Assembly (NCBI RefSeq): GCF_000003605.2
Contig: NW_003141318.1
Location: forward strand, 51,770 to 86,975
Origin: Saccoglossus kowalevskii
Lineage: Eukaryota > Hemichordata > Enteropneusta > Harrimaniidae
DNA length: 35,206 bases
Direction: 5' to 3'
The notes under the pieces: generated by a model
Seen by the model: the letters and a program-made list of their open reading frames with translations, nothing else
The model's database searches: none
What the model was told of the DNA's origin: nothing
Translations under genes and position numbers: made by a program
Shown: in pieces, positions 21,801 through 31,090 of the stretch
How positions within the stretch are numbered: position 1 is the first letter of the stretch
How the letters are laid out: each line of letters begins with the position of its first letter

Positions 21801-24800
21801 TATAATATGATATGTGGTTCTGTTTATACAGCATGGCGTGGATTTCGTTTGTACGTTCATTCCATTCGTAATAACATTATAAATTTATAGTGCAGTTCAA
21901 ATTAAGAAAACAAATGTATCATGGCTTATAAAGAGGGAAAACTGTAAACTGAACAAATTATATTAAAGTTGAAAAAAAAAACAAGATTCACAACTGTCTT
22001 ATAACCGATAACTCGGGAATGTATAGTATGTTGGGCCAATGCTCTGATAACGCTAGAAGACTGTTCAAAGGTGGCCGAAAGACGCTTGACAGTCAACAGA
22101 ATGGGTTGGCAGTCGATGATTTGATAGACCAACATTTACAAAACACTTACACAAACGTCTCGACCAGAAGTGTACGCATCGACTTTCTCTAGTTAGCCCA
22201 GTATTCTACTAGTCTTGCAATGTCCCCATAAAAAATATCAAAGAATAATGTGAAATGCAAGCGTGCGAAATTTCAGTTTCCACGCGGTTTCTAATAAATT
22301 ATCGAGACGAACCTAACTCCATTTTTGATCTTATCACTGATTGGTGTTTTATTAAATGGCCATGTCAATCATTGCATCACGCCCATTACCAATGCCGCAA
22401 CAGGTCGTCTACCAGAGTAATACGTCCCTCAATTATTTCGCCATAAACACAGTACACTCTCATGACCTACTATTTTATTGAAAAAAACACCAACAATTAA
22501 ACATTACACTGTATGCAAGTCCACTTATTGGAAATTACAGCATAATATACATGTTGCAATGAAGAATGTGCAATCATACTGTGCAATTATATATTGACTC
22601 GTTCCATTTGTATGATATTGGACCACGGTTAATTAGCAATTCGATACAGGCGGCTTGAGCTATCACCTTTTTATTACTGAAAGTTGCAGAATTTAATCAT
22701 GCCCGGAAGCAAACTGTTACCAAATTAAAATATATTTAAAATACACTTTGAAGACAAAAATACAATTTGAACACCGTCTTAATGTCAAAAATTAGACAAT
22801 AAGGAAATTTGAAATAGCTTATTGTCTTTATTTCAGGGTACTACTTATAAATGCATAATTGTGTCTATTCAGTCTGTTTTCTCATTGAACTACACTACTA
22901 ACATGAACACATTGCCAAAGAGACACTTTTGACGATAAACAGTTGCAGTCAATTATATCCTACAAAACAACACCAATTATGCAACTCCATAAATTGAAAG
23001 AGAGGGCGTTAGAACAATCAGATACATATGCTTAAAATTAGCTGGTAATACGTAGATTTGAGAGTAACGAATATAACAAATTCGTTTTAAATCTACCTAA
23101 TTTGAGGCATTGACAGAGCTATTATGATCAAGATGTGAAATTAATGGATTCAAAACATATTTCTAACACATTTGTGCTCGGGTAGTTGGTAGAGTGGTGA
23201 CATTTGCTACATTGATCAGTGCGTAACATTTGACGATGTATTAATTACCTTGTCTATACAATCGCACGATAACTTGGAGCTTCACCATGGGCTCACTGTA
23301 CCTTTTTCATTTTCACTACATAAAGACAAATTTGCTAAAACGTGTCAGCAGCAATTCTAGTTGTTATTTGTATTATTGCATTACTTGTCTGTATTGAAAT
23401 GTTTGTGAGATATTTGTGAGTGAGTTATCATAACAGTTAAATGACAAAGTTGTAAAAAACTTGTTAATGTTTTTCGTGCCATGTATGTGTTTTCCACCTC
23501 AATTAGAATTTGAATCAAAATCACAGTGTTACATAGACATCCACAAAAGTATTTCCTTCTATACATCTTTTTGCAAGGAATGTTTTGCTAGTATTTCAAA
23601 CTGATACCAGAATAAGCACGTTTAATTTTGTGAGTGGAATGTTAGTTTTGATACATTTAGAGTGAGTACTTGGTTTGGTAAATCTTCCATTGTCGTGTAT
23701 ATATGTATATATAAAGTGTTTAATTATAGCAGGAGACCTATACTGCAACACAGTAATAATAAATTAACATTACATTTTGCGTTTTGCAGGAGATATACTA
23801 ACGGGATTATTCACGGCATGCCATTATCAATAAAGATATTAGGTTAGTACATGGTTTAGATGTGTGTGGAGATGTAAGCGCCCTAATTAACATGTATTCT
23901 TGATTAAATTTTTACTTGGAATAATCGTGCCAAACGGCGTATATGTTCAATCACCTTATGCTGTATATCTGCTGTGACATTATCGTCAAATCCAATTGAA
24001 TGAGAGTAAAAAAACTGTGTCGATATTACGAGACACTATTCAAAATCAGTATATTGGAGTAAACAAAGCTTAATAATATAGTATTGTGCAGGTGGGTTTA
24101 ATACTGATACGTATTGTTTGCGCAAACACAATATGTCGAAAGAATTGACGAGTGTATATGAATGATTATTATATTCACCTGGTGAAAGTATACAAATTTT
24201 ATTGCTATTTGTGTAAGGATATGCCCACATTGATCCCATGATGTATCACACACATTCCCCATTTGAATTGCATATTTGATAGTTATGTTGTCGTTAATTT
24301 TTCAGATTCTAAATCACCTGAATTAGACATACCTCTGTGTGGTCCTGATCTACCCGTTCCTTTATNNNNNNNNNNNNNNNNNNNNNNNNNNNNNNNNNNN
24401 NNNNNNNNNNNNNNNATCTACCCGTTCCTTTATCAGATGGTTACTGGGATGATAACAATACATTTGTTCCTCTGGTGTGTCGTAGCAAGCAGTGGTCAGT
24501 CGAAGAAGCTGACAAATGTTTGTCGGATACAGAGTTTGTAGTGAGCGGAGATTCTACAATTTGGCAATTTGGCAATATAATGAACCGACATTTTCATAAG
24601 AAGTTTGTTAATATTATGGTTGTGCCACGTTTTGGAGGTCCTCCTAGTTATTTCTGGGATTTGATACTTGAAAGTGACTTGATGGACACTATCACAATTG
24701 AAAAATGCCGTGCTAAGACTCCCGTAGTTGTACTCAATTTCAGTTTTCACTATGGAGTGTGGTCTACTCGGTCTTATTTACAACGAATCTACCGCGCCAA

Positions 24801-25095
24801 GTTAGCAATTGATAGATTGATAGAAAGATGTCCCAAATCCAAAGTAGTGATTAAACTAGCACATGCCCGGGACAACGTTTACTTGGAGCAATCTATCCAT
24901 AGCAGTAATTGGATTTTTTATAACATGAACAGAATGGTTCGTCGTGTATTCTGGGGAAGTGGTGTGATCTTTCTTGATGTATGGGATATGGCACTTTCTG
25001 CCCCTTACACAAATACAGTTCATATGGCTAGTCAAGTATTATTCCAAGAATTACATTTGATGTTTTCCTATATTTGTCCCCACTTAGTTAGTTAG
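15719..25095 (+). CDS. NXPE family member (neurexophilin and PC-esterase domain protein)
   Basis: Spliced gene with coding exons 15,719-15,811, 19,138-19,574, 21,206-21,748, 23,790-23,842 and 24,306-25,095. All junctions are GT-AG and phases agree throughout. After removing the false 50-N gap and one 18-base duplicate in the last exon, the coding length is 1,848 nt, or 615 residues plus stop. Seen in order: N-terminal hydrophobic anchor (16-31), Lys/Pro stem (about 32-177), neurexophilin-like domain and Cys-rich tail (about 178-358), linker, and NXPE C-terminal domain with GDS at 434-436 and a C-terminal His at 592. Known vertebrate NXPE proteins are about 550 residues, secretory-pathway glycoproteins whose C-terminal domain belongs to the PC-esterase/SGNH group. 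Human NXPE1 has been linked to sialic-acid O-acetylation, but the substrate here is unknown. The choice of first exon is the least certain part. Confidence 0.85.
16248..16274 (+). repeat. copy of the short dispersed repeat
   Basis: This 27-base stretch runs GGTATCCTCGTAATAACCTC and then ATAGTAT. It matches 4,533-4,560 at all but a few bases, and in inverted orientation the site near 1,475-1,503. Unlike the 4.4 kb copy there is no obvious opposite arm nearby, so it may be a half element or solo end. Confidence 0.55.
17900..17930. repeat. (AT)n microsatellite
   Basis: An almost pure TA/AT dinucleotide array with one interrupting G, inside intron 1 of the NXPE gene. Confidence 0.85.
18880..18960 (+). 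CDS. possible alternative first exon of the NXPE gene
   Basis: ATG at 18,880, after CCCCAAA, opens 27 codons ending at ATATTG followed by GTATGC. The frame is phase 0, so it could splice directly to exon 2 over a 177-base intron. It encodes a hydrophobic run, LTLVMCSAVAVIL, after a short charged start, similar in role to the exon at 15,719. A longer version would use the GTAATT donor after 19,026, also phase 0, giving a fuller membrane segment followed by Arg and Lys residues but leaving only a 111-base intron. Sequence similarity to the 15,719 exon is weak (an RL pair and hydrophobicity). It could instead be chance. Confidence 0.42.
19138..19574 (+). CDS. NXPE exon 2, stem region with paired Cys-Pro repeats
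   Basis: The acceptor is TTATTAG ending at 19,137. The exon is open from AAT CCT TTG to the donor CAAG followed by GTATGT at 19,575 and leaves a two-base phase. Upstream of the acceptor, this frame hits a TAG at 19,135-19,137, which fixes the exon boundary. The product (residues 32-176) is hydrophilic, with many Lys and Pro. It contains two copies of CSE, then V or I, CPQ, then E or K, V, about 38 residues apart and separated by a basic Pro/Lys stretch. It ends in an acidic-to-basic segment before the neurexophilin domain. A stem of this kind fits a Golgi membrane protein. The repeat is not one I recognise from vertebrate NXPE proteins. Confidence 0.75.
19575..21205. other. intron 2 of the NXPE gene
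   Basis: GT-AG intron from GTATGT to TTTATGTTTACAG. It contains AT-rich sequence and a tRNA-like segment at about 21,041-21,115. Open frames near 20,464-20,750 lie on both strands and are not exons in any phase I can use. Confidence 0.7.
21041..21115 (+). repeat. tRNA-Asn-like sequence, probably a SINE head or tRNA pseudogene
   Basis: A B-box GGTTCGAATCC occurs exactly at about 21,094-21,104, preceded by TGTTAACGG, which resembles the anticodon arm of tRNA-Asn (GTT anticodon). The A-box region TAGTTATGCAATG is degenerate. The T-arm stem pairs only with a bulge and the acceptor stem does not close, so this is not a working tRNA. It lies within an NXPE intron, a usual home for SINEs. Confidence 0.5.
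21206..21748 (+). CDS. NXPE exon 3, neurexophilin-like domain
   Basis: The acceptor is TTTACAG and the donor AGCAG followed by GTAAGAA. The first base completes an Arg codon with the end of exon 2. Residues 178-357 match the NXPE N-terminal domain. They start with VKFYDKKAIQKGSFIHLVVE (family pattern of a polar hydrophilic strand after a Cys- or Lys-rich start), then DENGRKRDKGGDYF, the diagnostic G-R-K then GGD(F/Y) motif, then DYGNGTYSVYLYAAWTGKA, the N-G-T-Y-x-V strand followed by a W-x-G-x turn. A Cys-rich tail follows (ECGLI, NKCEY, ICDK, LQC) with HMHGSG, then a Ser/Tyr-Leu end that leads to the esterase domain. The match extends along the full exon, so identification is secure. Confidence 0.92.
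21757..21783. repeat. short tandem repeat (ATGGCATGGT)
   Basis: Two full copies and part of a third of a 10-base unit, immediately inside the donor end of intron 3. Confidence 0.8.
23174..23211 (+). repeat. tRNA-like 5' half (A-box), possible SINE fragment
   Basis: GCTCGGGTAGTTGGTAGAGT resembles the 5' half of many tRNAs (TAGCTCAGTTGGTAGAGC type), with a good A-box. No clear B-box follows at the usual distance, so this is a truncated tRNA-derived repeat at best. Confidence 0.4.
23790..23842 (+). CDS. NXPE exon 4, 53-nt linker microexon
   Basis: The acceptor is TTTTGCAG after a pyrimidine-rich run, and the donor is TTAG followed by GTTAGT. The first base completes the Arg begun in exon 3 and the last base begins an Asp completed by exon 5, so the phases on both sides fit. 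It encodes 17 residues (RYTNGIIHGMPLSIKIL) linking the two domains. A continuous reading across intron 4 would meet a stop at once (GGT TAG), which supports the donor. Support is from splice signals and phase only. Confidence 0.72.
23843..24305. other. intron 4 of the NXPE gene
   Basis: GT-AG intron of 463 bases, GTTAGT to GTTAATTTTTCAG, AT-rich, with nothing else recognisable. Confidence 0.75.
24306..25095 (+). CDS. NXPE exon 5, C-terminal esterase (SGNH-type) domain
   Basis: The acceptor is TTTTTCAG ending at 24,305 and the stop TAG is at 25,093-25,095. It includes a false gap (24,366-24,415). The product carries the NXPE C-terminal domain: CRSKQWSVEEADKCLSDTEF, then VVSGDSTIWQF with the GDS nucleophile motif at residues 434-436 (Ser codon at 24,553), then VVLNFSFHYGVWS, a hydrophobic core strand, and near the end DVWDMA with NTVHM, whose His592 is the best candidate for the catalytic His. 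The last residues YICPHLVS resemble NXPE C-termini. Activity is inferred from family. Not every NXPE member is known to be an active enzyme. Confidence 0.9.
24348..24433. repeat. 18-bp duplicate flanking an assembly gap (false join)
   Basis: ATCTACCCGTTCCTTTAT occurs at 24,348-24,365 just before 50 Ns and again at 24,416-24,433 just after them. Read as written, the exon frame shifts by two across the gap. If the Ns and one copy (68 bases) are removed, the frame continues without a break. The most likely cause is that two contigs overlapped here but were joined with a default-length gap. Confidence 0.9.
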
Positions 25096-25368
25096 TTAGT
25101 AAAGTGAGACACCAATACAACGTATATCTTAATTTCTTTGGCATAACACATTTTATATTACAAACACAACGTAAAGACATATCACAAGATTATTGGAATG
25201 AATGATTATGCTATATATGACAGTTTGTTGTTCTGTTGACTTGCTGTTTAATTACCAATTGAACGCTTTAGTGTTAGCACAAATGGAGCTATGTGCATGT
25301 CAGTAATACCACACAAATTGTTGATGGAATTTCAATACAAATCTCGGGTGATTTGAGTTTCGTTCATT

Positions 25369-25374
25369 AATAAA
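25369..25374 (+). promoter_or_regulatory. candidate polyadenylation signal AATAAA of the NXPE gene
   Basis: AATAAA, 274 bases after the stop codon, followed by T/G-rich sequence (CTTTGGCTGATTTTCATAG). It is the nearest canonical signal downstream of the gene. Confidence 0.45.
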
Positions 25375-27400
25375 TCTTGAGCTGCTCTTCTTTGGCTGAT
25401 TTTCATAGTAAGTATTGTTCGAGCCCGACTAAAAGCTAGCAACCATAAACGCTAATTGCCATAATACTTTTAAAATGTCTAATGTCATAATGTTTCGCCC
25501 CTGCTCAAGGTAATTATTGAAGGATGTTGAAAGTATCAAGTAAAAAGTGGTAAATTTATTTCCAACCACATGGAAATATGTTTCTTCATCATATTTTATC
25601 ATTAACGCGTTTGACTGTTTTGGCAAAACATTTGCATCCAAATTGTGTATATATATTCGACGGAAATACATATACATTGTCGCATCAGATGATAGCAATA
25701 ATAGCAATTCATTGTTATCATGTAGAAATGTAATTTTTTGTCTTCATTACCAATGTATAATATAGGTGAATAGTTTAATGGCATTCACTCAGTAAAGACA
25801 CGTTAGGTACAACATTTATGTCATTTGAACATTTTGAACTTGATGTGAATGTTCAATGTTTGCACCAAAGTACAAACAATAGCTATACATGTATGATCCG
25901 GTTCCGGAATGACAGATTTGCTTGATTTTGATAACTTTATAACATTAAAATTACTGCAATTCGGCCATATTGAATCTAATCATTAAAGCAAAATAAGCAC
26001 CAGTTCTTCATTCGATCTGAAAAACGAAATGACGACAGACATGCTGCAATATTCTAATGTATGTAAGGAAGTATGAACGAAATCCGTCCACAAAATGGCC
26101 GAGATCTGATTCAAGAAAGCAAAAATGCTCGATTCTGATAAATTTTAACATTGAAATGACCATCAAACTACCATCCGGAATTTGATCATCAAGCAAATCT
26201 ATGTACCTATGTATGACAGATTGTGTGACTTCATCGGTCATGGCAGGTCAGAAATTATTAAAAACAAAATTGCCACCAGTCGTCCATTTTGAATCTATCT
26301 GAAAAGAAAACAATCTGCTTCAAGGTCTAATAATGTCTAACGTGTGACAATAAATTTATGTTTCTACGATTTGCTGTTAAGGAAGCCGAGTTTATTAAAA
26401 CTAATAACCTCGAGCAGAGAAAGCAAACATATTACATTTTTCCAAATACCATGTTTCACTACTCAAATAAATATAAAACATTGCGTAAATTGATTATGAT
26501 TGAGAGACGGGTATATTCTGTAATATTTTAATATTTTACCCAACACTATACAACACAAATGACAACAATAATCGAGAAAACAAATGTGAAGTACACAACA
26601 TAGTCAAATCAATAAAAAGTACACTATAGCTTCTAATCAATAATCATCGTTTAAAATGAAATTTCTAAGTACATTTTAATCTCGTAAATTCGGAAAGGAC
26701 ACAATGTTCAAGAGAATCGTAACGTATGAAGTTGACATTTACCTTTTTCACTATATATTACTTATGACATACCATTTGCATAATGGTCCTATGACTATTA
26801 AACGACGTGGAAAAGTGGTGCGTGGCATTCTAAAAAAATGATCTAAATCAAAGCCAATGTTCAGCACATAGGAACTAGATTTCATCCTATGTGACAGACA
26901 CAAATAATTTTAATTAGACATCATTTGTCAATGAAGAATAACCCCTTATTATTTCCCTAATTATCACTGTGATATTCGTTGACTTTGAATTATTGATTCT
27001 ATTTCATTCAGTTGTTATTCAGTGCGTTTTCGAATTTCTTATATCGTTTCATATATTATATATCTTATATTATTTGTTTTTACGATAGCAGACGCCATTT
27101 CAAGGCTATTTTTTTATTAACCAATACTAGCTCGTAGCACTGTATACCAATCAACACAAAGCCCGCTAAAATGTGTTACGGTGGCTGGTCCTACTATTCT
27201 GCTATAAAATGCCTGGATACTTGTCTAAGCATACGTAACCTTTTCGAGTGATGAGTTATATGATATCGTTTCCTGTTGCTTTGATTGAAAGTAGCTTGAC
27301 TTACCCGATCTAGATTTACGTTCATTAGAGTTGAGATAAGTGTGAAAATCTATTCACAAGTCCTCATTTATGGTGCAAGAGACTAGCATTGAAATTGTGA
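25375..27400. other. non-coding stretch downstream of the NXPE gene
   Basis: AT-rich, with no supportable coding region. Frames on both strands (for example 25,429-25,707 - and 26,008-26,241 -) are not of any known family. I see no repeat array. Confidence 0.45.
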
Positions 27401-27404
27401 AGTT

Positions 27405-27892
27405 ATGGCGCCCAAACCGTCGATCACCGAGCCCATGAACAAAAGAAAGATGAAGAAGCTTGTTTACATCCCTTCAAAACTATACACAATAGTTACGATT
27501 TCAAGGACGACAATGATGCAGCCTAAAGAGCAATCACCGTCAAGAAAAGCTACCTCAAAACGCAACTCGAGCTACTCTTCACAGCAAACCGAATGTTAAA
27601 TAATATCCTTGATGTCGAACACAATCTCGTCATCAAAACACTGGATTACGAACAGCACATCTGTGACCGTTGCAAGACCGTCCTGTAGTTCATATAAAAA
27701 GTGCTGAAAGCCCATCGAAAGCCGCGGATTCAATTTCAAGAATCACTTGTCACCTTTCCAATTAGATACCGATCGGTGCAGCTTCTGAAGTTGGGAATTA
27801 CCCCATTCCAAGGAAATACACTACGACGGCAAGAGTTTCACGATACTCTCAAGTCCGCAGTTCGTGAAGATGGACAATTATTGAACGTGTAA
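27405..27892 (+). pseudogene. BEL/Pao gag-like piece (DUF1759 type)
   Basis: The first part is a charged, helical stretch spread over two frames (27,405-27,599 and 27,539-27,685). The second (27,701-27,892) holds LLKLGITPFQGN followed by EFHDTLKSAV, which follows the DUF1759 pattern of BEL/Pao gag proteins. The frame ends at LLNV, exactly where the family usually continues into a hydrophobic helix. After that the sequence is shifted and interrupted. The family assignment is by pattern and not by search. Confidence 0.58.
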
Positions 27893-28064
27893 AAGCTCAC
27901 ATATTGAGCAGCTTTTTTTACGTCAGGAGCCTAAAATCCCGTATTCAGAGGATCCAATATATATCAACCCCCAGTTAAACGCGTATTGTTAAAAACAGTA
28001 TTCCTACAGAAGAAGATAATTACAAGCCACAGTTTTATTCGATGAAAATCCTACCTACATAACG

Positions 28065-28268
28065 TTGGAATGTGCCACCAAATTAAACATTAAAGAGTTT
28101 GACAAACCCAATTCTACCTTTAGAGATATCAACAAACTATATGTAGCATACATGCTACAGATATACTGTGCCCCTGTGTTATACATTGAAAACACCTTGC
28201 TAACCTACACATTTAGCAAAATTATAGATCTCACAGTCAGTATCAAACGCCACATCCATGAATGTTAA
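28065..28268 (+). other. open frame inside the BEL/Pao remains, unassigned
   Basis: Sixty-seven codons lie between the gag-like and RT pieces, where the protease region of BEL/Pao would be expected. No Asp-Thr/Ser-Gly protease motif is visible. It may be scrambled element sequence or unrelated DNA. It is not a gene I can name. Confidence 0.3.
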
Positions 28269-28649
28269 CACATTAATTGATGCAGATCGTTACTGGGATT
28301 TTACTGGTAAAGGAATTATTTATTATTATTTCTATTTTCTGGGCCTTTACACGGCAGTCTACAATCCAATAACATAGTTTGGACATTCCATATCACCACG
28401 TAATCAACTGCAGAAAGACTTGACAATTCAATCAACTCCTACTGGTAACAAGAATACGAGATGAGATAAACCACGATGAAGCCTACAGCAAATTTCAGCA
28501 TTATTCTGAAAATTGTGTGAACACTCAATTACAGAGAAAAATAATCATGAGCCACTTCCAACAAACTGCGAGTTGTCCAAGATACACACTCGACGAATGA
28601 TTGAATAGTTGCCAAGTTGGCCACAAGCGTGTTGGCCACATATGACAAG

Positions 28650-28984
28650 GTCATTTAAGACAAGCTGGATAACAATTACAATGAACCGGTGCAAATGGAA
28701 AATATAAACAAAGAACCTTATCTACCACACCAGTCAGTTAAACGCATTGAATTTGCCTTCTCTCTGATACACATTGTATATGACTGTGAAACGAATACCC
28801 TTTGTTAAATAGCTGTCTCAAAACAGGTCCTCTGATCTTTAATGATCTCAACGCCATACTTCTATGGTTTCCCGCAAACCCAGTCGCACTCATCAGTGAT
28901 ATTGAAAAGATGTCCTTACAGATTGGACTCACCAAAGATGATAAACAATATACTAATGGCTATCCGACTGACGATTATAAATAG
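28650..28984 (+). pseudogene. BEL/Pao reverse transcriptase, N-terminal fragment
   Basis: A frame up to about 28,805 carries the lead-in of the RT (PYLPHQSVKR, then IHIVYDCE), which is the Y-x-P-H-H/Q and I-R-I-V-Y-D pattern of the family. A +1-type shift then leads to 28,802-28,984 with LNSCLKTGP, NPVAL and LISDIEKMSLQIGL. The Asp at 28,898-28,900 is the first catalytic Asp (motif A). The usual Ala-Phe after the Lys is replaced by Met-Ser. The reading ends at TAA 28,982, before the region that would carry the YxDD catalytic motif, which I cannot find downstream. Confidence 0.7.
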
Positions 28985-29449
28985 CAGCTTTATTACATAC
29001 CAATTAAAATCGGTTTTATTTGGAATTGGGAAAGTGACATTCTGGAGGTCAAAACGACTAATGGACCAGATAGTGGACCCATGTTACCTAAATGCGATAT
29101 CATTAGCTATGCTGTGGCCTAGTATGATGTTACTTTATCGTACATTCACATTCGAGCCAAACTGTTTATACAACGCTTGTGAAACTATCCAAAGAGCTTC
29201 AGTGCCGTTGGTCCAAAATCGGCCTCGCTCTACAAGAATCCACAAATATTCGCATTTTGCGTAAATATTTCCCTGATATTTCCACCTGAAAACGAAATTT
29301 AAATCCTTCTCCAAAACATTATGAAAAGCTTACAGTGCAGTGATTTACACTCGGCAAAACACTCGTACTTTGTTTGTCATCATCAGAAGACGTTCCAACG
29401 TGATTAAACAAAAAACTTTGACACTACCCCGACTGGAGTTTAGCTATCT
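28985..29449 (+). other. unassigned interior of the BEL/Pao remains
   Basis: The + frame 28,842-29,264 continues for 140 codons across this part but matches no RT motif. It probably represents badly shifted RT or connection-domain sequence. Nothing else is visible. Confidence 0.3.
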
Positions 29450-29713
29450 ATGAAATTCAAGATAACATATTTATGGAATGACTCACAAATCACATTGATT
29501 AATGACAGGTGGAATCCAGACGTATTTAAGCATAATCGCACCAAAAAAATCAATGTAATCACCCAGCAGCACTGTCTCATGAAATTCTGTGTATGGAATA
29601 AGGCCCCAACATCGTTATCCAATATGCAAAACTATCCCTGTGATTACTTTGTTAATCAACATCCCATTATTGTCAATCACCATGCTTTTTCACCAGAAGT
29701 AAACTTCAAGTAA
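29450..29713 (+). pseudogene. BEL/Pao RNase H-like fragment
   Basis: An 87-codon open frame. Near its start, YLWNDSQITL has the D-S-Q pattern of BEL/Pao RNase H, and VFKHNRTKKI fits the following F-V-x-N-R-x-x-x-I motif. The later part is poorly conserved. The frame stops at 29,713, one base or so from where minus-strand integrase sequence ends. Classification is by motif only. Confidence 0.5.
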
Positions 29714-29714
29714 A

Positions 29715-30430
29715 TACTGCTCCATATCGTTTCAGCTCCCATCATCCTTCTTTAATATAAAATGAACCGAAGCAGTCCACTGCACTGTAGGTGAAAGGAG
29801 GAGCTGGTTTCAGTTTGTCCTTCACTAAATCTGACATACTCTGAATAAGTGTACTTCCTCTGAATAAGTGTACTAAGGTTTACGCCATGCTACACATTTC
29901 CAAATGTGTGCAGCAACAGCAGCTTTTGGTGCGATGATCACATAACCAGAGGCATGAATCGCACTGAGGGTCATTCCACGCCCAGAATGACCACATATCT
30001 TATGATGGTGAAAGGTGACTAATAAAAGTAACATGCCCATGTTTTGGGAGTAAAACTGGGTGAGTGATACTGCTTGGAAAGTTTGCTCTACGAATTCTCC
30101 AGCCTGTAACTATCTAGCTTGAATAGAGGATTCTTTGGATCTCCTCCATCAGACACGGCCAGAGATCTGATGAAAAACTTCAATATCTTTAGCGAAGGCC
30201 TTAGCTTGAACTAATTTGACAATCAGATTTTCAGCTGCATACAATTCTTCTACATTTGCTGGTGTATATGTTTGGTTCAAGTTTGTTCTCATGGTTTTTA
30301 TGTCATTAGCAACTGTTGTCTGAATCGATGACAAACTGCTATCATTTGTTCAGCCTTGTGCCAATCAGAAAAATATTCAAGCCTTCTTAACATATCTACA
30401 GATACTTCATCCTTAATCTATGTAACAAGT
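29715..30430 (-). pseudogene. BEL/Pao linker and integrase fragment (inverted)
   Basis: Reading on -, from about 30,430: LRRLEYFSDWHKAEQMIAVC, the S-W-H-K/R motif of the BEL/Pao linker. Then comes an open frame (30,149-30,334) with VEELYAAENLIVKLVQAKAF, matching the E-x-L-x-x-A-E then V-Q-x-x-A-F pattern that precedes integrase. Then HHHKICGHSGRGMTLS (near 29,990-30,030), part of the HHCC zinc-binding region, and PPFTYSAVDCFGSFYI (near 29,740-29,810), the start of the integrase core with its first Asp. The frames shift several times. Integrase is cut off before the second and third acidic catalytic residues. Confidence 0.68.
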
Positions 30431-30479
30431 GTGACCTTCTTTAACTTTAAACTCTTATGTTTCGTACCACTTATGACTA

Positions 30480-31090
30480 TTTCAATTCTTAGTCAATCCT
30501 TTCTAGCTCTAACCTTGGAAATTCTTTTTGGTTAACCAAACGCTGTTTTTGTATTTCTATTTGACGTGTTTCTTTAAGAGCTGAAGCCCTTGCAACTCCG
30601 TCATTCACTGCTTTTCTTGTAAACTTACCAGGGTATATTGGTGCGAGAAAATGCCCTCGAGTTCACACGAATTTGGGAAATACTGTCAAATGCGTGATAG
30701 CACTAATTTTCTTTCTTCTCCTTTGGTGTTGTAAAATAACTTTCAGTGTTGGATTTGAACATATCGATGTACTATCTTCGCTGTGCACATACCTGCGCAT
30801 GTTCTTCTATTTCACTATCAAAAATATGGCTCTGTATTCATGCCTAAAATTGAAACATATCGTTGATGCAATAATAAACACTCCACGTAGTGTTTCTGTA
30901 CACTTTCATAATTTCAAGCAACACATTCATTTCCTCCATTTTGCCGTGAAGGTGGTTATATGAGTATTCATAATGTCACCTTTTCTGGTCGTACATGTAC
31001 TCTTGGGCATCCTTATTTGCCTTCCATAACTGATAGAAATTCCAACATTCCGTTGTTGTAACATCATGATCGTCTTCAATCCAATAGGTA
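30480..31090 (-). pseudogene. unassigned coding-like relic upstream of the inverted integrase piece
   Basis: On -, about 31,090-30,840 reads ECWNFYQLWKANKDAQEYMY and then KMEEMNVLLEIMKVYRN, with one stop. About 30,635-30,480 reads FTRKAVNDGVARASALKETR followed by a Gln/Lys-rich helix. Composition and helix-rich, charged character suggest a gag-like part of the same retroelement class, but I cannot match it confidently. If so, the minus-strand copy would be an element with gag joined to its 3' end by a deletion. Confidence 0.3.

Larger units (their letters stand above)
21749..23789. other. intron 3 of the NXPE gene
   Basis: GT-AG intron from GTAAGAA to GTTTTGCAG. Near its start an ATGGCATGGT unit is tandemly repeated (about 21,760-21,782). 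A tRNA-like A-box segment lies at 23,174-23,211. Frames at 21,926-22,135 (-) and 22,255-22,446 (+) match nothing I know. Confidence 0.7.
27405..31090. mobile_element. rearranged BEL/Pao LTR-retroelement remains
   Basis: Pieces of one or two BEL/Pao retroelements lie next to each other in opposite orientation. On +, the order is gag-like with a DUF1759-type piece (27,405-27,892), the reverse transcriptase start (28,650-28,984) and an RNase H-like piece (29,450-29,713). On -, the RNase H to integrase linker, the zinc-binding region and the start of the integrase core run from about 30,430 down to 29,715. The two halves meet head to head at about 29,714. All parts have frameshifts and stops, so no active protein is made. 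No pair of LTRs was found. A single element with an inverted 3' half, or two separate insertions, would both explain the layout. Confidence 0.65.

Noticed and set aside
24263-24541. 92-codon frame across the N gap
   Set aside because: It is the NXPE exon 5 frame before the gap continuing in a wrong frame after it; explained by the false gap.
30673-30963. 96-codon hydrophobic + frame
   Set aside because: Antisense to the minus-strand retroelement relic, which explains the openness better; hydrophobic runs are the complement of Glu/Lys-rich text.
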